NCBI GenBank assembly: GCA_028279985.1
Contig: JANQMR010000008.1
Coordinates: 1-54,760 of the forward strand
Origin: Woeseiaceae bacterium
GTDB taxonomy: Bacteria > Pseudomonadota > Gammaproteobacteria > Steroidobacterales > Woeseiaceae
DNA: 54,760 bases
Direction of reading: 5' to 3'
This document shows positions 24,189 to 31,224 of the stretch, piece after piece; the first letter of the stretch is position 1, and every line of letters begins with the position of its first letter. The position numbers and the translations under genes were made by a program. The notes below the pieces were generated by a model. That model made no database searches. It was not told where the DNA came from and saw only the letters and a program-made list of their open reading frames with translations.

Positions 24189-25903
24189 GGCATCAGCCCG
24201 CGTTGGTACAGATACCACTCGACGCCGAACAACAGCAGCGCGGCCAGAATCAGCCAGGTAACGATGCCGGTCAGCGGCACGCCGGCCGCCGTTCCGGCCG
24301 CAGAGGTTTCCACCGCGGCGCCGGCGGAAAAACCCGAGACCGCCTCGCTGAGCAGCGACACCTGCAAGTCCGCGCCGCCGTCCACCGTCACGATGCCGGC
24401 GCGCGCGGGCAGGTAGTCGGCGCCGAGCGTTTCGAGAACGCCGTCGTCCGCCGGGCCCAAGGACGAACGGACGCTTTGCTCCGTCACTGTCCGGCCGGCC
24501 GCGAGGTAGGCGTACCAGGCCTGCTCACCGGCCAGCCAACGCAGGGACTTGGATAAAAATAGCGGAAAGCTGCGTGAGTGGACGAAATTGTAGTTCGGCT
24601 GCAGGAGCTCCGACCAGATCGACACTTGCCGTTCCGCTCCCTCGAACACCGCGACGCCGATCGGCCGGTCGACGGCCGAGGCCAGCGCCATCGCGTCGAT
24701 TTGATCCAGCCCGAGGCCGGCGACGCTTGCCTCGAGCACCTGCCGTGTGTCGCGCTCACCGACGTACGCGATCTCGAATGCCGTGTCCTGATCGGCCATC
24801 GGCCGCAGCGTGATGGCCGGCCGGTCGACCGGCCGCGTATCGCCGGCCTGCCGCACGAGAACGTCGGCGTCTTCGGCCACCAGTTCCAGGCCTTTGTCCG
24901 CGCGTATTGCATTGTGAATCGCGGCATCGACGCCCTCGGCAACCGCGACGCGCAGCCGCAGGCGTTCCGGCAAGGTCAGTCGCGCGACGTTGTCCAGCGA
25001 CAGCTTGTCCGCCTTGTCGATCCGGACTTCCAGCGTCGCGCCGTCCGCGACCAGGTCACGCAGCACGAAGCGACCCGGTGCCGTGGCTGCCAGCGCCGCG
25101 CCGCCGAGATCCCCGCCTTCGATGCCGACACGCAGGTCGCCCGGATCGATGCTCGCGCCGCCGCTCGAAGTAATGCCGATCCGGACGTCAACCCGGTTCC
25201 ACGCCCCGGAAGCCGCGGGTCCGACCCCCAGGGCGGTGATCCCGTGATTCACCGCCGCCGGCTCGTATTCGACGGCACGCGACACGCTGAAGCCGGCCGG
25301 CAGCTCGGCCAGCGTCCTGTCGCCTACCGGCGCACGCCCGTAGACGACGACGCGGACCGTCTCCGGGTACGCGGCGTTGCGCGTCATCAGCCGCAGTTGC
25401 TCGTCGAGGCGCGACGGCGAGGCTTCCGGCGCTAGCGATGCGAGCCGCTTTTCGAGCAGCCGCCGGTCTTCGCCCGGGGCCAGCAGTTTCAGCGTGTGCG
25501 CGCCGCCGAAAAGCACTTCGCGGCTGCCCGGGGACAGAGCGGCGACATCGTCCACCAGCTCGCGCCTGGCGCGTTCGAAGTCCGCCGGATCGGAGGTATG
25601 CGCCGATCCGTCCAGGAACAAAACGGTATGCTCGGCCCCGCCCTGCCGATCGACCTCCGGACCGGCAAACCCGATCCAGAGCAAGGCGCAGATCAGCAAT
25701 ACCAGCAAATAGGCCAGCCAGTGCCTAAACCGGCGCCGAAAGACGCGTACCGGGGCCTCGCGCACCGCGGCCGCCCAAAACAGCGTCGTCGGCACCGTGA
25801 TTTCGGCATGCCGGACGCGTAGCTGCTGCAGCACGAACAGTATGCCCGCCAGTCCGGCGAGACCGGCGAGGACGGCAGGGAGGCCCAGGTTCAGGAAGCT
25901 CAT
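24185..25903 (-). CDS. BatA-like membrane protein with degenerate VWA region
   Basis: The 572-residue protein begins with the two-helix BatA-type membrane domain (MSFLNLGLPAVLAGLAGLAGILFVLQQLRVR ... FRHWLAYLLVLLICALLWIGFAGPEVD). A VWA-like segment follows whose metal motif is degraded (FLDGSAHTS in place of DxSxS). Beta-rich regions and a final TM helix (IVTWLILAALLLFGVEWYLYQRGL) complete it. It overlaps the DUF58 gene by ATGA upstream and the VWA gene by GTGA downstream, so translation of the three is coupled. It is likely a membrane partner of the MoxR/VWA complex. The lost MIDAS suggests a structural role. Confidence 0.8.
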   Translation of the reverse strand: MSFLNLGLPAVLAGLAGLAGILFVLQQLRVRHAEITVPTTLFWAAAVREAPVRVFRRRFRHWLAYLLVLLICALLWIGFAGPEVDRQGGAEHTVLFLDGSAHTSDPADFERARRELVDDVAALSPGSREVLFGGAHTLKLLAPGEDRRLLEKRLASLAPEASPSRLDEQLRLMTRNAAYPETVRVVVYGRAPVGDRTLAELPAGFSVSRAVEYEPAAVNHGITALGVGPAASGAWNRVDVRIGITSSGGASIDPGDLRVGIEGGDLGGAALAATAPGRFVLRDLVADGATLEVRIDKADKLSLDNVARLTLPERLRLRVAVAEGVDAAIHNAIRADKGLELVAEDADVLVRQAGDTRPVDRPAITLRPMADQDTAFEIAYVGERDTRQVLEASVAGLGLDQIDAMALASAVDRPIGVAVFEGAERQVSIWSELLQPNYNFVHSRSFPLFLSKSLRWLAGEQAWYAYLAAGRTVTEQSVRSSLGPADDGVLETLGADYLPARAGIVTVDGGADLQVSLLSEAVSGFSAGAAVETSAAGTAAGVPLTGIVTWLILAALLLFGVEWYLYQRGLMP

Positions 25904-26808
25904 ACGACGAGCCTTCCGGAAACGAACAAGGCACGGAGCTGCTCCAGTACGTCGCCGTCCGCGTTCAGGCGAATCAACCCGGCGCCGTGTTTTTGCACAA
26001 AGCCCGCCAGCCTATCGTTGAAAGCCTGGTAGATCTCCTGGTAACGCGCGAGAACCGCGGGCCCGATAGTGACGTCGACGCCAGCCCCGCTCTCGCAGTC
26101 CAGCAAGCGAACATCGCCGTGCAGGTCCTTGTGCATGCCGGGATTCGCATCGGCGTCCTTGGACAACTGTAATAGTAAAAGCCGATGACGGCAGCGTTTC
26201 ATCGCGGCGACGACCGCCTCTATGCCGGCCGGATCGAAGAAGTCCGAGACGATCACCAGCAAGCCGCGGCGCAGGCGCATGCCGGCGAGCCGGTTGACGG
26301 CGTCGGCCAGGCAGGTCTCGTGCGCCTCGTCCAGGCACGCCAATTGACGCCCGAAAGTCATGAGCCGGTTCCTGCCGGACGTCGATTTGATCTTGACCTC
26401 GAGTGTGTTCGAAAACGCAAACAGTCCAACGCTGTCGTGTTGCGCCAGTACGATCGAGGCGAGCCCGAACGCCGCTTTCAAACCCGCGTCGATACGCGGA
26501 CGGCGTTCGAGGAACATGCTTTTGGAACGATCGACGAGCATGTACACCGGCAGGTCCTGGCGTTCCTCGAACACCCGTACGAAAACCCGGCCCAGGCGCC
26601 GGTAGACGTTCCAGTCGATCGCGCGCAAGTCGTCGCCGGGGACGTAGGGCTTGTAGTCGGCGAACTCCAGGCCCGCGCCCCGGTCCCTGGATGCCTGGTC
26701 CGCGTGCCGGCCTGCCGGCGAGACGCGTTTTGCATGCAGGCGAAAACGCTCGAGCGCGGTCAGGAAGTCCGGGTCGAACAGTGCGTCGAAGGCGGCTTGA
26801 GTCGCCAT
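25900..26808 (-). CDS. DUF58 protein (MoxR-associated, VWA-like)
   Basis: The 302-residue product carries the DUF58 signature GLEFADYKPYVPGDDLRAIDW (46-66) and a MIDAS-like DRSKS (93-97). DUF58 proteins are almost always encoded beside a MoxR ATPase and are thought to act with it in protein maturation. ATG at 26808 is chosen because GAGGA lies about 11 bp upstream; a GTG at 26829 is also in frame but sits beside the repeat array. The stop overlaps the next gene by ATGA. Between it and the moxR gene is an array of seven 14-15 bp tandem repeats. Confidence 0.92.
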   Translation of the reverse strand: MATQAAFDALFDPDFLTALERFRLHAKRVSPAGRHADQASRDRGAGLEFADYKPYVPGDDLRAIDWNVYRRLGRVFVRVFEERQDLPVYMLVDRSKSMFLERRPRIDAGLKAAFGLASIVLAQHDSVGLFAFSNTLEVKIKSTSGRNRLMTFGRQLACLDEAHETCLADAVNRLAGMRLRRGLLVIVSDFFDPAGIEAVVAAMKRCRHRLLLLQLSKDADANPGMHKDLHGDVRLLDCESGAGVDVTIGPAVLARYQEIYQAFNDRLAGFVQKHGAGLIRLNADGDVLEQLRALFVSGRLVV

Positions 26809-26826
26809 TGGAGAGGCTTCCTCGTA

Positions 26827-26926
26827 CACTTTCCCTAGTCCACTTTCCTTAGTCCACTTTCCCTAGTCCACTTTTCCTAGACCCACTTTCCCAAGGCCCA
26901 CTTTCGCTGGCTCACCTTCCCTAGTC
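26827..26926. repeat. Seven 14-15 bp tandem repeats (CACTTTCCCTAGTC)
   Basis: Seven head-to-tail units resembling CACTTTCCCTAGTC fill the gap between the MoxR and DUF58 genes. Two are identical, two differ at one or two bases, and three are more divergent. The TAG stop of the MoxR gene (26921-26923) lies inside the last unit. Every unit lies untranslated between coupled genes, so copy number could alter spacing between the two cistrons. Confidence 0.9.
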
Positions 26927-27958
26927 CGCCGAGTGCGGCACCTTGACCGCTTTCAATACGTCCTCGACCAGCACGTCGGCCGACACGTCGTTCGCCTGGG
27001 CATGGAAATTCAGGACCAAGCGGTGGCGCAGCACCGGCATCGCGACGGCTTTGACGTCGTCGGTACTGATCGCAAAACGGCCGTTGATCAGCGCCTGCAC
27101 TTTCGCGGCGAGCATGAGTCCCTGTACTCCGCGCGGACTGGAACCCAGGGCGGCGTAGGCATTGACGCCGTCCGGCGCATATTCGCTGTGCGGTTGCGTC
27201 GCCATCACCAGCCGCACAGCGTAGGACTTCGCCGCCTCCGGTACCGCGACGGAACGGGCAATCGCGCGCAGGCGGACGATCGTCTCGGCGTCCGTGACCG
27301 CTTCGATAGCGGCTTCGCCGGAGCCGGTCGTCCGATCGATGATCTCGTGATACTCGGACTCTTTCGGGTAGTCGACAATGATCTTGAACAAAAAACGGTC
27401 GAGTTGGGCTTCCGGCAGCGGGTAGGTGCCTTCCTGTTCGACCGGGTTTTGCGTCGCCATGACGTTGAACGGTTCGGGCAAGGGCATCGTGCGCTTGCCC
27501 ACCGTGATCTGGCGTTCCTGCATGGCTTCGAGCAGCGCCGATTGCGTCTTGGGCGTCGCACGGTTGATTTCGTCCGCGAGCACCAGGTTGGCGATCAACG
27601 GCCCTTCTTGAAATGTGAGCTCGTGACCGCCGCCTTCCGTTTCGGTCAGCACCATCGTGCCCTGGATATCGGCGGGCATCATGTCCGGCGTGAACTGTAT
27701 GCGTGAAAACTGGAGGCGCAGGGCTTCGCTCAGCGTACGCACGAGCATGGTCTTGCCGATGCCGGGCACGCCCTCCAGCAACACGTGCCCACCCGCCATC
27801 AAGGCCGTGAGCACGCCGTCGATCACGGCCTGCTGGCCGACGATCTGCTTGCCGACTTCGGCCTTGACGCGGTCGAACACATCCTTGAATTCGGCCACGT
27901 TCGCACGCGCCTCGTCTACCGCAACGGTGTTTTTGTCGGTAATCCTGGGTGTACTCAT
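26921..27958 (-). CDS. MoxR-family AAA+ ATPase
   Basis: The 345-residue ATPase has Walker A GVPGIGKT (about 63-70), Walker B LVLADEINRATPK and the MoxR hallmarks QEGTYPLPEAQLDRFLF and SPRGVQGL. MoxR proteins are hexameric remodelling ATPases that act with VWA proteins to mature enzymes or envelope complexes, sometimes inserting metals. The gene order moxR, DUF58, BatA-like, VWA, TPR is the Bat arrangement. It begins 60 bp after the gene upstream, across a perfect palindrome and 13-bp repeats. Confidence 0.95.
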   Translation of the reverse strand: MSTPRITDKNTVAVDEARANVAEFKDVFDRVKAEVGKQIVGQQAVIDGVLTALMAGGHVLLEGVPGIGKTMLVRTLSEALRLQFSRIQFTPDMMPADIQGTMVLTETEGGGHELTFQEGPLIANLVLADEINRATPKTQSALLEAMQERQITVGKRTMPLPEPFNVMATQNPVEQEGTYPLPEAQLDRFLFKIIVDYPKESEYHEIIDRTTGSGEAAIEAVTDAETIVRLRAIARSVAVPEAAKSYAVRLVMATQPHSEYAPDGVNAYAALGSSPRGVQGLMLAAKVQALINGRFAISTDDVKAVAMPVLRHRLVLNFHAQANDVSADVLVEDVLKAVKVPHSAD

Positions 27959-27980
27959 CAGTTGTTACTCACTCGGTGGT

Positions 27981-28019
27981 CATAGTCAATGATCATTGAC
28001 TATGGTCATTGACAATAGT
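27981..28019. repeat. Three 13-bp repeats forming a perfect 24-bp palindrome
   Basis: Units CATAGTCAATGAT (27981-27993), CATTGACTATGGT (27994-28006) and CATTGACAATAGT (28007-28019) follow each other. The first 24 bases (27981-28004) are a perfect palindrome, CATAGTCAATGA and its reverse complement. The first base of the upstream gene's TGA stop complement (28019) closes the array. It lies just upstream of moxR and could be an operator, a recombination product or a hairpin. Confidence 0.9.
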
Positions 28020-29548
28020 CATTCGCTCGTCGGCTTGTTTCGAGCGCGTTCGGCCAGAAAATAGTCTCGGACGACGTCCTGCATCCACGGCGACAGGCCC
28101 TGATGCGCCACCGGTCCGATGCTGCCGTCGATCTCGCCGCGGTCGAAAGCCGCCACGTCGCCGGCAAATTTTGCCTCGGGCTCGGCGCGTTCGCGCTGGA
28201 CCTTCATACGCCCGGGATTCACCTGGCCGCGCAGTTGATCGGGCAAGGGCACGCCCAGCAGCATGGCCGCCACGCCGCGCGTCTTCTTGAGCCCGCCCGG
28301 GCCGCTGCGGCCGTTTGCACGGTCGTTTTCGCGAGTCGCGCTACCGGACGGCGTCAGGCTGCGATCCGCCGGTGCCTTGCGCTGGTTCAGCAGGGGACGA
28401 GCCGCGGCAGCGGCCTGTTGCTCCTCGTCCTCCTCCTCCTCGGCGTCGTCGTAGACTTCGTCGTTCGACTCATCCCGCTGCGCCCTGTTGGCCGCCGCCT
28501 GTTTGTCGGACGCCGCGGTTCTGCTGCCTGCGCTGCTGCCCCGGCCGCTGGTGAGACCGCTCGAAGATTCGTCGTTCTCTTCGAATTCCCGCTCGGACGG
28601 CGGCTGCTTGTCCTGCGGCCGGCGGCTTCGAGCGGGCGGACGTTCCGCTCGCCGCGTCGGCGCCGCCTGACCCGATGCGTTTGCGCCTGCGTTGTCCGAC
28701 CGGCTCTGTTGCGAGACGGCGCTACCGGCACCCGAACGGCTCGCCGCGGTCGCGGCACTCGCGGTGTTCGCCTCCTGGTGCAAAGCCGGCGCGGCGGCAT
28801 CGGTCTCTTCCCTGTCGGCGACGGTTCTCGCACTGCGTGGCGTCGCCACGGCGGCGCGCATCCGCTCGGTCTCCGCGGCGGCCGACAGCGCTTCCGCATC
28901 CGGCTCGGATGAAACGCGTGCTTCCGCCAGCACGGTTTCGACCGGGCCGGGACCGCCGGCGCCGACAGGCGGGATGCGACCGTCGATCAGCATCGCCCCT
29001 AGCAGCAGGCCCACCGCATAAAGGCCGTGCCGGCGATTCGCGGCACTGAATCCCGGAATGCCGATGTGGACCGTCTCGAGCCGTGCGTTCAGGGCGCGGC
29101 CGACAAAGGGCCCGGCATCGTGAATCGCCGCAAGCTGAAACCGGGTCGGCCGGTCGATGCGCAAAAACTCATCGGCCGCCTGAATACGATCCCGGCAGCC
29201 CAACTGACGATCGAACAGGGCGAGCGAGACACGGCGGTCGACGGGATGCGTGACGAAATGGAACAGGACACGGCCCGCGAATACGGCAAGCGGCGCGACG
29301 ATGAACAGCACCAGCGTCGCCGAATGCGAAAACGGCCAGATCGACGTGCCCGTCACCAGTTCCGGCAACGACAGCACGAGGAAACACGCCGGAACGATCA
29401 ACGCGGCAGTGAAAGCGCCCGGCGTGGCGTGTTCGACCGCCCGCTTGAACGCCCAGCGGCGCAGATGCGACTCGCCGCGCCGCGCGAGCGTGTCGAGCTT
29501 GGCGCGAAGCTCGGTAAAACCGGACTCAGCCACCGCCGCGGTCCTCAT
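28019..29548 (-). CDS. Membrane protein with long disordered middle, unknown function
   Basis: The 509-residue protein has two or three TM helices near the N-terminus (AFTAALIVPACFLVLSLPEL, ATLVLFIVAPLAVFAGRVLF, GLYAVGLLLGAMLI at about 175-188). A region of about 170 residues follows, rich in Ser, Ala, Arg, Glu and Gln (SAATAASRSGAGSAVSQQ ... DDAEEEEDEEQQAAAAARP), predicted to be disordered. The folded C-terminus has GVPLPDQLRGQVNPGRMKV and QGLSPWMQDVVRDYFLAERAR. It may be a DUF4175-like membrane protein, but I cannot confirm that. Its ATG lies within a 15-bp repeat that also encodes the tail of the upstream gene (23-bp overlap). It is probably a membrane accessory of the MoxR system. Confidence 0.72.
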   Translation of the reverse strand: MRTAAVAESGFTELRAKLDTLARRGESHLRRWAFKRAVEHATPGAFTAALIVPACFLVLSLPELVTGTSIWPFSHSATLVLFIVAPLAVFAGRVLFHFVTHPVDRRVSLALFDRQLGCRDRIQAADEFLRIDRPTRFQLAAIHDAGPFVGRALNARLETVHIGIPGFSAANRRHGLYAVGLLLGAMLIDGRIPPVGAGGPGPVETVLAEARVSSEPDAEALSAAAETERMRAAVATPRSARTVADREETDAAAPALHQEANTASAATAASRSGAGSAVSQQSRSDNAGANASGQAAPTRRAERPPARSRRPQDKQPPSEREFEENDESSSGLTSGRGSSAGSRTAASDKQAAANRAQRDESNDEVYDDAEEEEDEEQQAAAAARPLLNQRKAPADRSLTPSGSATRENDRANGRSGPGGLKKTRGVAAMLLGVPLPDQLRGQVNPGRMKVQRERAEPEAKFAGDVAAFDRGEIDGSIGPVAHQGLSPWMQDVVRDYFLAERARNKPTSE

Positions 29549-31214
29549 TCAGCAGTGGGGCATCGAGCAGTGACTCATCGAACAGCGCGTCATCGAGCAG
29601 CGGGTCGTCCGGGTCCAGTTTGGGCCGCAGCCGTTCGAGGCCAGCCCTGGCGCTTTCCGCCATGGCCGGCGGCAAACCGACGAATCTCGACAAGGCGCGC
29701 TGGTAGCTCGAGTAGGCGCGGCGATGCCGTCCCAGGGCCTCGTATGCCCGGCCGAGCTCGTGCCGCGTTACGCCGTCCCCTCGCGGATCGCCGTTGAAGG
29801 CCGCGGCGAGAAAGTACTTCCAGGCCTGATGCGGGTCGCCTTTTGCCAGGTAACGATCGCCGAGCAAGAGCTGGATATGCTGCCGGTCGCCGGGCTTTTG
29901 CGCTCGACTCACGAACGCCATCGCATGCTCGCCGATTGCGACGATCAGGTCGGTGTGAACCGCCATTGCATCCGGTTCGAGCAAGGGCTCGAGGAAGCCT
30001 GCGACGTAAACGAACTTGCGGCGCGCTTCGACCACCTGCAAACCGAGATCGATGGCGGCCATCTGCTCGGCAACGCTTGCGCCGGCGTCCAGGCCGAGAT
30101 CGAAAAGAAGCTCTACCGCCTCCTCGACATTGCGGTCCGCCGGATGTGCATGCAGGTAGTCTCGCAAGCCGTCCGCGCTGGCCGCTGCGGCCGCGGCATA
30201 AAACGCCGCGTCCGCCGCCGAGTAGTTACTGTCGGCAATCCGGGTCGCTGCAAAGTAACCGCGTACCGGATTGATCTCGAAGTCGTAGCCTGCGAGCAGG
30301 CTCAAGCCGGTGCGCAGCAGAACGTCTTCGCCGAACGCGACCACCGGTCTTGCCGCCAGGTGCGGCGGGACTTCGCCGCCTTGGGCTTCGATCCGGTCCG
30401 CAAAGGCCTTGGCCGCCTCGTACGCCGCCTGCCGCTCGGCCTTGAGATCGGTCGGAAACAACGCGGCCATGCCCGAGAGACGTTCGCTGCGCGCGGTTCT
30501 CCCGAGATAGATGTCGTCGAGGTCGCCCGACGGTTTGCCGGCCGCTCTCGCCAAGGGCTGGTCGATGCGGGTGTGATAGTCGGCGGTGGCAAATTCCATG
30601 TAGGCGGCCTTGCCGCCGCGATAACTGACCGGAATGAGCACGCGATCGTCGAACACGGTCACACCGGCGACGAATGTCGACGAACGCGAGCGGACCTGAT
30701 CGACGTCGGCCTCCTCGCCGGGCGTCAGTGTGAACCGGCCGTCGGCCAGGTTCAGACGCATGGCATAGTCCTTCAAGACCGGCCAGCCGATGATGGCCGC
30801 AACGTCGGTTTGCCCGAGCTCGTTGTCATATCGAGCAGTGATGTCTTTGGTCAGCTCGCCGACCTCGAGAACCACCCCGTCTCGCGGCACCTCGATGCGA
30901 AATCCGTCGGTGACGATCGCCAACGCCTGCTCGTCCTCGTCCCAGGACAGCGACCGCATGACGTCGGAGTTGATTTCGAGCGCCGTGGGCCGCGCGAAGT
31001 CGATGACGGCGTGCGTGTCCTTGAGCCAGGTTTCGGTCCGCAACTCGACCCGAACCAGAATGCGGTCGCCGAGGAGCCTCGCATCGAGACCGCCGCCGGC
31101 CGGCGGAACGGCCGCAGGCACCTGCGCATATCCCGCCGATACCGGTATCGCAGCGAGCAACGCAGCCAACAGCAGCCGGCGATGCCTTCGCCATGCATGC
31201 ATCGTCTTGCCCAT
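29526..31214 (-). CDS. Secreted protein: degenerate retropepsin-like half plus helical repeats
   Basis: The predicted 562-residue product has a signal peptide (MGKTMHAWRRHRRLLLAALLAAIPVSAGYAQ). The first half resembles a retropepsin-like aspartic protease: THAVIDFARPTALEINSDV matches the DTGA strand region with DFA in place of DTG, and AAIIGWPVLKDYAMRLNLADGRFTL matches the typical G-x-D/P-x-L...DF..RRLTL end. A second strand set follows (VLIPVSYRGGKAAYMEFATADYHTRID). Catalysis is unlikely. The C-terminal half is helical and TPR-like (HQAWKYFLAAAFNGDP ... GRAYEALGRHRRAYSSYQRALS), ending in a five-residue repeat (DDPLL-DDALF-DESLL-DAPLL). A 12-bp duplication gives two possible ATGs, 31214 and 31202. 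It follows DsbD by 10 bp. Confidence 0.7.
   Translation of the reverse strand: MGKTMHAWRRHRRLLLAALLAAIPVSAGYAQVPAAVPPAGGGLDARLLGDRILVRVELRTETWLKDTHAVIDFARPTALEINSDVMRSLSWDEDEQALAIVTDGFRIEVPRDGVVLEVGELTKDITARYDNELGQTDVAAIIGWPVLKDYAMRLNLADGRFTLTPGEEADVDQVRSRSSTFVAGVTVFDDRVLIPVSYRGGKAAYMEFATADYHTRIDQPLARAAGKPSGDLDDIYLGRTARSERLSGMAALFPTDLKAERQAAYEAAKAFADRIEAQGGEVPPHLAARPVVAFGEDVLLRTGLSLLAGYDFEINPVRGYFAATRIADSNYSAADAAFYAAAAAASADGLRDYLHAHPADRNVEEAVELLFDLGLDAGASVAEQMAAIDLGLQVVEARRKFVYVAGFLEPLLEPDAMAVHTDLIVAIGEHAMAFVSRAQKPGDRQHIQLLLGDRYLAKGDPHQAWKYFLAAAFNGDPRGDGVTRHELGRAYEALGRHRRAYSSYQRALSRFVGLPPAMAESARAGLERLRPKLDPDDPLLDDALFDESLLDAPLLNEDRGGG
29546..29605. repeat. Four 15-bp in-frame tandem repeats overlapping a start codon
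   Basis: Units CATTCAGCAGTGGGG, CATCGAGCAGTGACT, CATCGAACAGCGCGT and CATCGAGCAGCGGGT lie head to tail. They encode repeated LLD/ALF-type pentapeptides at the end of one protein. Each unit ends in ATG on the coding strand, and the last of these is the start codon of the next gene. Confidence 0.88.
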
Positions 31215-31223
31215 CGTCTTGGC
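31200..31223. repeat. 12-bp tandem duplication carrying the start codon
   Basis: CATCGTCTTGCC (31200-31211) and CATCGTCTTGGC (31212-31223) differ at one base. On the coding strand each ends in CAAGACGATG, so the duplication gives the secreted retropepsin-like protein two in-frame ATGs four codons apart. Confidence 0.85.
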
Positions 31224-31224
31224 C

